Positions 8,617 through 14,821 of a stretch of 16,969 bases of DNA are shown one piece after another. The stretch comes from an uncultured Prevotella sp. (GTDB lineage: Bacteria; Bacteroidota; Bacteroidia; Bacteroidales; Bacteroidaceae), in the NCBI GenBank assembly GCA_900557405.1, contig USSF01000047.1:1-16969 (forward strand), written 5' to 3'. How positions within the stretch are numbered: the first letter of the stretch is position 1; each line of letters begins with the position of its first letter. The notes below the pieces were generated by a model that was given only the letters and a program-made list of their open reading frames with translations, did not search any database and was not told the DNA's origin. The position numbers and the translations under genes are program-made.

Positions 8617-8934
8617 ATGCAAAGAGATTTCATAAAAGTCATCAAAGGAACTGCAGAAGAAATTCTTCCGAAAGACTCGAAGGTTATTCTTTTCGGTTCA
8701 CGTGCCCGAAACGACGCACGTGAGGATTCCGATTGGGATCTGCTGATAATTCTCAACAAAGACAAAAGGAACGTTTCTGATATAGAAAAATACGCATGCC
8801 CATTCATGGAATTAGGCTATGAAGTCAATGCAGAAATAAATCCCATTGTCTATACCCAAAAGGAATGGGACAAACGGAAATTCACAATGTTCCATCACAA
8901 TGTTGAAAAGGAAGGAATCGAAATATGGCATTAG
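8617..8934 (+). CDS. MNT-family nucleotidyltransferase, antitoxin-like
   Basis: This 105-residue minimal nucleotidyltransferase carries the complete GS-X10-DXD motif (GSRARNDAREDSDWD) followed by LLIIL. That is the metal- and nucleotide-binding site of MntA-like enzymes, which AMPylate a HEPN partner. The start at 8617 (MQRDFIKVIKG) is chosen because the -7 element lies at 8593-8600. The next reading frame, a HEPN gene, begins at 8925 and overlaps this stop, the usual tight coupling of MNT-HEPN pairs. That partner is truncated, so this is an antitoxin without an intact toxin here. The local sequence is AT-richer than the preceding operon, suggesting acquisition. Confidence 0.9.
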   Translation: MQRDFIKVIKGTAEEILPKDSKVILFGSRARNDAREDSDWDLLIILNKDKRNVSDIEKYACPFMELGYEVNAEINPIVYTQKEWDKRKFTMFHHNVEKEGIEIWH

Positions 8935-9068
8935 ACATAGAATCACAAAGAGAGATTGTAAAGTATAGGGTAGAGAGAGCAGAAAAGACAGTAATAGAGG
9001 CTAAAGACTGTGCCTCTATGGAGCATTGGACACTTGCAGCAAACAGGCTCTATTATGCACTATTCTAA
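8925..9068 (+). pseudogene. 5' remnant of a HEPN-domain gene (toxin partner of the first MNT)
   Basis: Forty-seven codons run from ATG 8925 to TAA 9066-9068. The reading (ALDIESQREIVKYRVERAEK at the start, HWTLAANRLYYALF at the end) matches the N-terminal helices of PF05168-type HEPN proteins, where LAANRLYYALF normally continues with HA and another 70 or so residues. The frame stops right after YYALF, where the sequence switches to the other module. The C-terminal half, including the region where the HEPN RNase motif RX4-6H would lie, is missing. The start overlaps the MNT stop by 10 bases. Confidence 0.85.
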
Positions 9069-9119
9069 GTACTGAAGCATGTGTTCAAGTCGACTTTTAT
9101 CTCTTGTTCGTTCTCTCAT
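9060..9119 (-). pseudogene. 5' remnant of a DUF86/HepT-type HEPN gene (toxin partner of the second MNT)
   Basis: Reading the minus strand from ATG at 9119-9117 gives 19 codons, MRERTRDKSRLEHMLQYLE, then TAG at 9062-9060. The block DKSRLEHMLQYLE is the characteristic start of DUF86/HepT proteins. The start lies inside the 3' end of the minus-strand MNT gene, the overlap usual for MntA-HepT pairs. About 85% of a normal HepT, including RX4HXY, is absent. Its last codons overlap the remnant of the plus-strand HEPN gene, which places the recombination junction at about 9060-9068. Confidence 0.8.
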
Positions 9120-9393
9120 ACACTAAGATTTTATCTCGTTCAGCTGACTCTTTAGCGAAAGGTGTACCTTCTGATACCAAATCAACCTTTCTACCTAATA
9201 GTTCTTCTAAATCGCTCCACATTCCAAAGAATTTCAGACCTATCGGTTTGCTTTTGTCTAAGGAGACGATAATGTCTACATCACTGTCTTGTGTTTCTTC
9301 TCCTCTTGAGAAAGAGCCGAATAGCCATGCTTTCAACACGGGCTGAGTGCTGAAGTATTTGTGCAGCGCTTCTATAATGGCAGATTTTCTCAT
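9097..9393 (-). CDS. MntA-like nucleotidyltransferase, antitoxin of a MNT-HepT pair
   Basis: This 98-residue MNT protein has the intact motif GS-X10-DXD (GSFSRGEETQDSDVD) followed by IIVSLDKSKPIGLKFF. The C-terminal part, ELLGRKVDLVSEGTP, is typical of MntA-type antitoxins that pair with DUF86 HepT. By family knowledge such proteins add AMP to a tyrosine of HepT and so block its RNase. The HepT frame begins inside this gene's end but survives for only 19 codons. It converges with the other MNT gene at 8617-8934, so the two antitoxins face each other across the remains of both toxins. The two MNT proteins share the motif but are otherwise dissimilar, so they are not a recent duplication. Confidence 0.92.
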   Translation of the reverse strand: MRKSAIIEALHKYFSTQPVLKAWLFGSFSRGEETQDSDVDIIVSLDKSKPIGLKFFGMWSDLEELLGRKVDLVSEGTPFAKESAERDKILVYERTNKR

Positions 9394-9419
9394 ATGGTTA
9401 TTATTTTCTTATTATGGGG

Positions 9420-9427
9420 CAAATATA
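9420..9427 (-). promoter_or_regulatory. -7 element for the minus-strand MNT gene
   Basis: The minus strand reads TATATTTG, about 27 bases before the ATG at 9393. No good TTTG lies at the -33 distance; the upstream sequence is almost pure A/T. Confidence 0.55.
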
Positions 9428-9650
9428 CTAATAATTATCGATATATTTATTCCTCATATTGTTTTTCTGATAATTTTCCATAACCTTGCATAAGAAAATT
9501 CTTTCAACAACTTACAATTTTAAAATGACACAGTATGGATAGTGACCTTAAAGGACTGCATCTCTATCGGAATTATTATGTTCGTTTCCATTCTATTGTA
9601 TGGCCGCTATAAAAAGAATGGTGCAGAAGAAATTACGCTATTGTTAAATG
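9428..9650. other. AT-rich gap with no supported gene
   Basis: No convincing gene is seen. A GTG-initiated plus-strand frame (from 9542) has a hydrophobic start but runs straight into the palindromic element at 9651-9829, so its second half only reads the hairpin arms. Confidence 0.4.
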
Positions 9651-9829
9651 CAAATCGGCCATTAGGGCTTGCTTGGATTTCGTCTTTTAGAATAGCGGAC
9701 TATATCTGGCTTTTAATTCGTAATGGCAGGCCATTACGAATTAAAAACAGGCAAAAGATGCCGTATAAAAGGAAAAATCCAAGCAAGCAGCCATAAAAAG
9801 GCACTACAAACGTCCTAATGACCGATTGG
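9651..9829. repeat. About 180-base nested palindromic element
   Basis: Three nested arm pairs are visible. The inner pair is perfect, 17 bp with a 2-base loop (9711-9727 with 9730-9746, core TTTTAATTCGTAATGGC). The middle pair is perfect, 14 bp (GCTTGCTTGGATTT at 9667-9680 with its complement at 9775-9788). The outer pair is 14 bp with one mismatch (9653-9666 with 9814-9827). An unpaired stretch of about 25 bases (9789-9813) sits on the right side. It abuts the 3' end of the minus-strand gene at 9833. It could be a miniature transposable element, a structured RNA or a terminator for converging transcripts. Confidence 0.7.
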
Positions 9830-9832
9830 GGC

Positions 9833-11299
9833 TTATAGTCTCGACACTACGGCCCTCGTGAAGAAATCAAAGTTCTGCTGCACGATTTCATTGCCGCGCT
9901 GCAGTCCCTTCGAGGAAATTATCGTGGCATCCGGCAGCAGACCATTTGAGATGAGATACGTGCGCATACCCTGCTCCACGGACAGAGCGAAATTGAGCGC
10001 CTGGTTTCTTGCCCACTTCTCATTGTAATACGCATTGCGCGGATCCTTGATGTTCAGCGCCCCGTCGGGGAAAATCTCGAAATCCCCGTAATCCTCAGGC
10101 ACATACAACACGATATTCTTCTGACCCTCAGGCAGGGAGAAATCCTTACGCACTTTGTCCTCCATCGGAAGCTTGTCGAGAATGAACTTCTTCAACTCCT
10201 CCGTACCGGAGAAATAGAACAGGCGGCTGCCCTCATTCTCCTCCACAATCTTGTCGTATACATCATGCAGCTTCTCATGGCCGATATGGTCAGCACGCAT
10301 CGTCTCGTAGCCATCAAGCGCATCACCCCACATGCTGTTGCCGTTGAGATGCCACGTGCCGTTATACTCCACGAAGGACCCCAACGCACACCTATGCGAA
10401 TAGCACTCGTCGCCAGGGTTGTTGAGCTCAGAGGCAGCAACGGTGAACTGTTCGCCGTCAATTCCCTCAAACGTGACGCTCTTGCCGGTTTCCGCACTCA
10501 CCACCTTGTATATCATGTATTTCTTCATGCGCTGGCTCTCAACCTTCAGTGCGAATTCCTCTTCGCCCACGGCACGCAATATCATGCCCAACCACTCCTG
10601 CGGAAGAACATTCAGCGGACCGATTTTCTCTGAATACGGCATCAGGCTCTCCGCCTGATAAAACGCCTGGTCAATGCCCATATCCGTCTCGCGCGCCATC
10701 TTCTGCGCCGATTCAAACAGGCGCTCAGACAGATAAGGGATATACGTGAGATAGCAGCCGAAACTGAGCCACTTCAGCATGTCACGCATCAGATAGAAGT
10801 CCGACAAGCGCTCATGGTCATGTAAATACGCCCGCAAATCCCCGTTGGCAGGAGCCGTCTCGAAATGCTTGTCCAGGACAGACAAAGCAGCCACGGCAAG
10901 CTTCTCAAGCACCGGATTCTCCGGATTGCCTATCTTCCCCTCATGCACCTCAAGCATCGTGTACCACACGATCATCCGTACATCCTCCAGGTTCGGCTCA
11001 TCCTCGAAATAATTCTCCTCATCGATATCATAGAAAGGCATACGTCTGTCATACCTCTCCTTCAAGCTGGCCATGAAGCCGCGCCATATACCGGTCTCCG
11101 ACAGGATATCCTCGAAATACATAGTCACGTTCACGGCGATAGCCTTCAGCCCCTCAGCCGGAATATCCGCGATGCCGAGCTTGGCGATAGTCTTCAGTAT
11201 CTCCGTGGCAATCCTGGCGTACTCGCCGTCAGTGGCAGTGCCGATGCCCTTAGGATGCCTGTTCCTTATCTCTATCTGCGGCACTAAAGTTACTTTCAT
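9833..11299 (-). CDS. Hypothetical protein, possibly DUF3843-like
   Basis: This 488-residue soluble protein has no signal peptide or membrane segment. The N-terminal half is helical, with blocks such as AVNVTMYFEDILSETGIWRG, YDRRMPFYDIDEENYFEDEP and NLEDVRMIVWYTMLE. They recall the Bacteroidales DUF3843 family, but I hold this only loosely from memory. The C-terminal half (from about 270, KYMIYKVVSAETGKSVTFEG) reads like a small beta domain followed by an alpha/beta region with a conserved-looking tail (SNGLLPDATIISSKGLQRG). The start is supported by a purine-rich site (AGAGGAG) a few bases before the ATG and a TATATTTG -7 element about 90 bases upstream. It stands alone between the MNT modules and the hip operon and is transcribed away from hip. 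No function is proposed. Confidence 0.8.
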   Translation of the reverse strand: MKVTLVPQIEIRNRHPKGIGTATDGEYARIATEILKTIAKLGIADIPAEGLKAIAVNVTMYFEDILSETGIWRGFMASLKERYDRRMPFYDIDEENYFEDEPNLEDVRMIVWYTMLEVHEGKIGNPENPVLEKLAVAALSVLDKHFETAPANGDLRAYLHDHERLSDFYLMRDMLKWLSFGCYLTYIPYLSERLFESAQKMARETDMGIDQAFYQAESLMPYSEKIGPLNVLPQEWLGMILRAVGEEEFALKVESQRMKKYMIYKVVSAETGKSVTFEGIDGEQFTVAASELNNPGDECYSHRCALGSFVEYNGTWHLNGNSMWGDALDGYETMRADHIGHEKLHDVYDKIVEENEGSRLFYFSGTEELKKFILDKLPMEDKVRKDFSLPEGQKNIVLYVPEDYGDFEIFPDGALNIKDPRNAYYNEKWARNQALNFALSVEQGMRTYLISNGLLPDATIISSKGLQRGNEIVQQNFDFFTRAVVSRL

Positions 11300-11383
11300 T
11301 TCTCCTCTTTTTCTTTATTCAAATTACAGTTTGCGCCCCATCAAGGCCACCACTCGTCGGACAGCCCACAGAAAAAGGCAATG

Positions 11384-11391
11384 CAAATATA
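11384..11391 (-). promoter_or_regulatory. -7 element for the hypothetical gene at 9833-11299
   Basis: The minus strand reads TATATTTG, placing the transcript start about 15 bases further along and giving a leader of about 75 bases. No TTTG lies at the normal -33 spacing (the nearest is 12 bases away). Confidence 0.5.
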
Positions 11392-11493
11392 TCAAATAAA
11401 AAGCAAACACCCCTAACCCGCCAGACACATTTATAACCATTTAACCCAAATCGTCATTAGGGCTGCCCCCCGCAATAAATCAAGGACCAAGAA

Positions 11494-11511
11494 TATACCC
11501 GATAAGGTATA
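11494..11511. promoter_or_regulatory. HipB-type operator O1
   Basis: TATACC-N6-GGTATA is a perfect dyad, the best match among three related sites. It lies 41 bases upstream of O2, centre to centre, and outside the core promoter. Confidence 0.7.
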
Positions 11512-11534
11512 ATTCCATTCCTTAGCAATCTTTT

Positions 11535-11552
11535 TATACCCTTTCGGGTACA
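11535..11552. promoter_or_regulatory. HipB-type operator O2, over the -33 region
   Basis: TATACC-N6-GGTACA carries one weakened half-site end. It covers the position where a -33 box should be for the -7 element at 11571-11578, so binding would block the promoter. Confidence 0.72.
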
Positions 11553-11570
11553 ACTTACCATATAATTTAC

Positions 11571-11594
11571 TATATTTGCACCCGAAAGGGTATA
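11571..11594 (+). promoter_or_regulatory. hip promoter -7 element overlapped by operator O3
   Basis: TATATTTG (11571-11578) is an exact -7 match. Operator O3 (TGCACC-N6-GGTATA, 11577-11594) begins inside it and ends three bases before the hipB ATG. O2 and O3 also form a perfect 14-bp inverted pair with each other (TATACCCTTTCGGG and its complement) that brackets the promoter. The mRNA leader would be about 12 bases. Confidence 0.75.
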
Positions 11595-11597
11595 AAT

Positions 11598-11810
11598 ATG
11601 GAGAACAATCTATCAGAATTCGTAAAGGAAATGCGCAAGCAGTTCAGTCTGACCCAGGTGGACCTGGCAGAAAAATCAGGCGTAGGACTCAGATTCGTGC
11701 GCGAACTTGAACAAGGCAAGTCCACCCTGCGGCTCGACAAAGTGAACCAGGTGCTCGCCCTCTTCGGCAAGCAAGTAGGCGCTGTGGACATCAGCAAGGG
11801 CAACAGATAA
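11598..11810 (+). CDS. hipB: HipB-like XRE-family repressor
   Basis: This 70-residue helix-turn-helix protein is nearly all DNA-binding domain: FSLTQVDLAEKSGVGLRFVR (16-35) is the helix-turn-helix and ELEQGKSTLRLDKVNQVLAL is the following HipB-type helix pair. By family knowledge it dimerises, binds TATCC-type operators and represses its own operon. Here the likely targets are the three TATACC-N6-GGTATA sites directly upstream. It lacks the flexible C-terminal extension of E. coli HipB. The gene begins three bases after operator O3 and is followed after 25 bases by the HipS-like gene. Confidence 0.93.
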   Translation: MENNLSEFVKEMRKQFSLTQVDLAEKSGVGLRFVRELEQGKSTLRLDKVNQVLALFGKQVGAVDISKGNR

Positions 11811-11835
11811 CCCCAGAAGACAAAGAGAAAAGACA

Positions 11836-12165
11836 ATGAAATCAGGAAAAGTATACATGCACAACCGCTTTGCAGGAATCCTCACCGAAAACGAAACAGG
11901 ATACACCTTCACATACGACAGCGACTACCTCAAGGCTGCCGACTCAGAAGCCATCAGCCTCACCATGCCCCTCCGCGAAGAAAGCTACCACGACACAGTG
12001 CTCTTCCCGTTCTTCGACGGACTCATCCCCGAAGGATGGCTGCTCGACATAGCCGAAAAAAGTTGGAAGATAAATCAGCGCGACCGCATGTCGCTGCTCA
12101 TGGCATGCTGCAAGGACTGCATCGGAGCGGTAAGCGTAATACCGATAGAAGAAGAAAGGAACTGA
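11836..12165 (+). CDS. hipS: HipS-like protein (free-standing HipA N-terminal domain)
   Basis: This 109-residue protein corresponds to the N-terminal subdomain of HipA (couple_hipA, PF13657). Diagnostic parts are GKVYMHNRFAGILTE (4-18), SLTMPLREESY (41-51), LFPFFDGLIPEGW (56-68) and DCIGAVSVIP (94-103). In ordinary HipA this domain is fused to the kinase; here it ends with a stop and the kinase begins two bases later. In the described E. coli O127 HipBST system the free HipS domain acts as the antitoxin of the kinase HipT. The same role is inferred here because the order is B-S-T and the split falls at the same domain boundary. Confidence 0.9.
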   Translation: MKSGKVYMHNRFAGILTENETGYTFTYDSDYLKAADSEAISLTMPLREESYHDTVLFPFFDGLIPEGWLLDIAEKSWKINQRDRMSLLMACCKDCIGAVSVIPIEEERN

Positions 12166-12167
12166 CC

Positions 12168-13106
12168 ATGACAAGATGTCTATATTGTTACAAGGAACTG
12201 AAAGACGGGCAGACCGACTACCATCCCGCCTGTGCCAAGAAACTCTTCGGCACAAGAAACGCCCCCGTGCTTCCCTACCGGCGAAGCGACATAGGCGAAC
12301 TCGCCAAGAAAGTGGTGCGGGCACAGACCACACTCACCGGAGTACAGGCCAAACTGTCGCTCGACGTAAACCGCGGCGGCAGGAACGAACCCGACCGCTT
12401 CACCATCGTGGGTCTCTGGGGACGCTACATCCTCAAGCCCCAGACCGACACATACCGCTGTCTGCCCGAACTTGAAGACCTCACCATGCACATGGCAGAA
12501 GCAGCCAAAATAGCCGTCGTCCCCCACGGTCTCATCCGCTTCAGCGATGGGGAACTCTGCTACATAACCCGACGAATCGACCGCCAGCCCGACGGCACCA
12601 AAGTCCCCATGGAAGACATGTGCCAGCTGTCGGAGCGACTGACCGAATACAAATACAAGGGATCATACGAACAGATTGCAAAGATGATAAAGAAATACTC
12701 CTCAGTGCCGCAGCTCGACCTCGTGAACTACTGGGAGGTTGTCATCTTCTCCTGGATAACCGGCAATTCGGACATGCACCTGAAGAACTTCTCCCTCTAC
12801 AAGACTCCCATGGGCTACGCCCTCACCCCCGCCTACGACCTCCTTGCCACCCTCATAATAATGCCCGAGGACCCCGAAGAACTCGCCCTCACCCTAAACG
12901 GCAAAAAGCGCAAGCTGCAGCGCAAGGACTTCGAGAAAGCCATCCTTTCGTCCGGCATCAGCGAGAAAGTCATCGACAACATGTCGCGCAAGTTCCGCAA
13001 AGCCATCTCCCTATGGCTCGAACTCATCGACAGCTCCTTCCTGCCCCCCGACATGAAGAAAGCATACAAGAAACTCATTATCAAACGAGTGATTGCGATA
13101 AGGTAG
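12168..13106 (+). CDS. hipT: HipT-like/HipA-core serine/threonine kinase toxin with zinc-knuckle-like N-terminus
   Basis: This 312-residue kinase core has the HipA fold: glycine-rich loop QTTLTGVQAKLSL (53-65), ATP lysine in GRYILKPQ (K90), CYITRRIDR (131-139), catalytic loop ITGNSDMHLKN (D202, N207) and metal-binding Asp in TPAYDLL (D224). All key residues are present, so it is probably active. Before the kinase lie C4, C7, H19 and C22 (CLYC...HPAC), a likely small zinc site common to Bacteroidota homologues but absent from E. coli HipA. The threonines T55 and T57 fall where HipA/HipT carry autophosphorylated serines. The ATG at 12168, two bases after the hipS stop, is preferred; a frame open from 12036 would overlap hipS and has no HipA-like sequence. 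By family analogy targets may be aminoacyl-tRNA synthetases; that is not shown here. Confidence 0.92.
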   Translation: MTRCLYCYKELKDGQTDYHPACAKKLFGTRNAPVLPYRRSDIGELAKKVVRAQTTLTGVQAKLSLDVNRGGRNEPDRFTIVGLWGRYILKPQTDTYRCLPELEDLTMHMAEAAKIAVVPHGLIRFSDGELCYITRRIDRQPDGTKVPMEDMCQLSERLTEYKYKGSYEQIAKMIKKYSSVPQLDLVNYWEVVIFSWITGNSDMHLKNFSLYKTPMGYALTPAYDLLATLIIMPEDPEELALTLNGKKRKLQRKDFEKAILSSGISEKVIDNMSRKFRKAISLWLELIDSSFLPPDMKKAYKKLIIKRVIAIR

Positions 13107-13214
13107 ATACAAAGGTAAAATCCACGCTGACAGCCTGGCCGGATTTGACTACCATCAGTCGCAGGACATGTTTTCTACAATCCATCATATCAAATTTCAA
13201 GTTTCCTTTCATAC

Positions 13215-14087
13215 CTACAATCTATTAATATCATCAACAGACATTCCTGTCAATTCCGCTATCAAATCCTTTGCCATTCCCTTTGCCAGCATCGCCCTGA
13301 CGATTTCTGCAAGTCCTTCCGCACGACCTTCTGCGAGTCCTTTTGCACGACCTTCTGCAAATTTTTTCTTTTCTGCACTTCTTATTGCATTGACAATATC
13401 GCGGAAAGCGTTTACGCTGTCCTCATACATTCGCAGTTCGTCGGAACTGAATTTTGATATTTCCGCTTGCTCAAACAAACGAGTGAACACACGTTCCTGC
13501 AAGGCTGCCGGACGATTCATCAAAGATGACAGATTCTTCAGCACATACATCCACTTGTCGTACATCGTTTCCAATTCATCCTCCGTCTTGTTGAACTTTG
13601 GAATCTCGACATATACATAAGTGAGTTTATCATAAAACACCTCCTTTGTATCCACCTCCATCAGTTTCACCTCATGATGCCAACGTCTTGCATCATCCAA
13701 TCCCTCCGCGAAGTTGAAATTCAGCAGACCTACTGTATATACGGAATTCAGATGAAAATCCCAATCCCCACCACGTCGGGCCTGCTCTCTGATAGGGAAA
13801 GTGGAATAGTATATTGTCCGGTCTTTGAAAAATTCCTGATATATATTCTGCATTTCAACAATAAACTTCTCTCCCTTGTCATTCTCACAATAGACATCAA
13901 ATACAGCACGACGCTCATCGATACGGTCGCCGAGCTGCTCCGAATTGAGATACGTTACATCCTTTACATTCTGCTCGCCATGAAACATGGCATTAAGAAA
14001 ACTTATCAACAATTCCTTGTTGAATTCTGAACCGAACAATCGCTTAAAGCCAAAGTCGGTATGCGGATTTAAATATCTCTCTTCCAT
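13215..14087 (-). CDS. Rpn/PD-(D/E)XK nuclease family 'transposase' protein
   Basis: This 290-residue protein opens with YLNPHTDFGFKRLFG (5-19), the hallmark of the PD-(D/E)XK nuclease family transposase group (PF12784, related to Rpn recombination-promoting nucleases). The nuclease core is AVFDVYCENDKGEKFIVEMQ (61-80), with D64 and the E78-x-Q80 pair as metal-binding residues. A helical middle is followed by a low-complexity tail, AEGRAKGLAEGRAEGLAE, encoded by a 24-bp tandem repeat. The family is often multicopy in Bacteroidales and has been linked to RecA-independent recombination or phage defence. It has no terminal inverted repeats here, so it is a free gene rather than an insertion sequence. 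The promoter at 14155-14185 gives a 60-base leader. It converges with the hip operon, the two stops being 108 bases apart. Confidence 0.92.
   Translation of the reverse strand: MEERYLNPHTDFGFKRLFGSEFNKELLISFLNAMFHGEQNVKDVTYLNSEQLGDRIDERRAVFDVYCENDKGEKFIVEMQNIYQEFFKDRTIYYSTFPIREQARRGGDWDFHLNSVYTVGLLNFNFAEGLDDARRWHHEVKLMEVDTKEVFYDKLTYVYVEIPKFNKTEDELETMYDKWMYVLKNLSSLMNRPAALQERVFTRLFEQAEISKFSSDELRMYEDSVNAFRDIVNAIRSAEKKKFAEGRAKGLAEGRAEGLAEIVRAMLAKGMAKDLIAELTGMSVDDINRL
13306..13361. repeat. 24-bp tandem repeat, 2.3 copies, inside the Rpn-family gene
   Basis: Units at 13306-13329 and 13330-13353 differ at three positions, and a partial third unit follows. It is in frame and encodes repeated AEGRA(K/E)GL, so copy-number changes by multiples of 24 bases would lengthen or shorten the tail without a frameshift. 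Confidence 0.8.
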
Positions 14088-14104
14088 GACGAAAACGCAT
14101 TAGT

Positions 14105-14338
14105 TTATACTGCATCAGCGAAATGCCCAAGCAGCACTCCGTCCAATCTCCATGCAAATGTATTAAATTTAATACAAACTGCAAAAATATTGCCGTCAGA
14201 TTTTATGCTATGACGTACCCTGCCCAACATTCGTCTCAGCAGTCTCGGTTTGACAACATACAGAATCCCCAATGCCAAGATTACCGACAAGGATAAAATG
14301 ACAAACGATATCGAGCAGTATTTCAACGTTTTCTTCAT
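14105..14338 (-). CDS. Possible small single-pass membrane protein
   Basis: From the ATG at 14338 this frame gives 77 residues: a lysine start (MKKTLKYCS), one long hydrophobic segment (about 9-27, ending ILYVV), then a basic stretch (KPRLLRRMLGRVRH) and a tail with no recognisable features. It looks like a membrane-anchor start, but its 3' third overlaps the consensus promoter of the downstream Rpn-family gene, and no -7 element was seen for it. It may be the 5' stub of a lost gene or not real. An earlier start at 14398 adds a hydrophilic, unlikely N-terminus. Confidence 0.35.
   Translation of the reverse strand: MKKTLKYCSISFVILSLSVILALGILYVVKPRLLRRMLGRVRHSIKSDGNIFAVCIKFNTFAWRLDGVLLGHFADAV
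14155..14185 (-). promoter_or_regulatory. Promoter of the Rpn-family gene
   Basis: On the minus strand TTTG (14185-14182), a 19-base spacer and TACATTTG (14162-14155) fit the Bacteroidota consensus at ideal spacing. Confidence 0.72.
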
Positions 14339-14431
14339 AAGTCTATTTTCCCTGTTTACTTGCCCCTGCCTTGTATGCTGACGGCAGGTGGAAGACATAC
14401 GGAATTTGAATAAAAAAAAGTTTTTATTTTG

Positions 14432-14509
14432 TTACCCTCACACCCTCACAATCGGGCTGGAAGCCCCTGTTTATCGGGGGTTCAGTGGTGAGGGTAAGGG
14501 TGAGGGTAA
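14432..14509 (+). repeat. 78-bp hairpin element, copy A
   Basis: It starts TTACCCTCACACCCTCAC and ends GTGAGGGTAAGGGTGAGGGTAA, so the ends are near-perfect inverted repeats. An inner dyad of CTGGAA and TTCAG brackets a CCCC/GGGG stem. The element recurs inverted at 15752-15829 with about 70 of 78 positions identical by hand alignment. Confidence 0.8.
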
Positions 14510-14726
14510 ATCGAATGAAGAAACGAAGTTCGGCGGCCGGAGGGAAAGCCAATTTGAATGAAGAATGTAGAATGTAGAATTGTCGGCTTCGCCGATTAAT
14601 TGTATTAACTCGTTGAAATTCCTTTTGTCCTGCCAAGGGCACGATCAGAATCAAACGAAAATATTACAACAAATGATGGCGATAAGGAGAGGCGTTGCTT
14701 TTGTATGGTTTTACGAAACCGGATAT
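14510..14726. other. Gap with a 7-bp tandem repeat, no gene seen
   Basis: GAATGTA-like 7-bp units repeat at 14556-14580 (GAATGAA, GAATGTA, GAATGTA, GAAT), and a small TCGGC/GCCGA hairpin follows. No coding frame with recognisable content was found. Confidence 0.4.
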
Positions 14727-14763
14727 CTGTCGTAATCTCAATAAAAAAGTGAGATTACGACAG
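14727..14763. repeat. Perfect 14-bp hairpin with TGTCGTAATCTC motif
   Basis: CTGTCGTAATCTCA (14727-14740) and its exact complement (14750-14763) flank a 9-base A-rich loop. This is the first of two neighbouring hairpins built on the same motif. Confidence 0.75.
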
Positions 14764-14780
14764 GTTTCTCGTTTAAAAGT

Positions 14781-14815
14781 TGTCGTAATCTCGATTTTTT
14801 TATGACTTTACGACA
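14781..14815. repeat. Second, degenerate TGTCGTAATCTC hairpin
   Basis: TGTCGTAATCTC (14781-14792) repeats the motif of the previous hairpin, and TTTACGACA (14807-14815) is its imperfect complement across a T-rich loop. It ends right beside the ATPase remnant. Confidence 0.65.
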
Positions 14816-14821
14816 GGTTCC

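Noticed and set aside
9542..9796. 84-codon plus-strand frame with a hydrophobic start
   Set aside because: It uses GTG, has no promoter or family match, and its second half is only a translation of the palindromic arms.
12036..12167. Extended start for the HipT-like kinase
   Set aside because: It would overlap the HipS-like gene by 130 bases in another frame, and its 44 extra residues are arginine-rich and not HipA-like. The ATG at 12168 follows the hipS stop by two bases.
12620..13228. 202-codon plus-strand frame overlapping the kinase
   Set aside because: It is proline-, histidine- and arginine-rich, out of frame with the kinase whose catalytic residues are all intact, and has no recognisable domain.
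13215..14087. Insertion sequence call for the Rpn-family 'transposase'
   Set aside because: No terminal inverted repeats or target duplications were seen around it, and it has its own consensus promoter.
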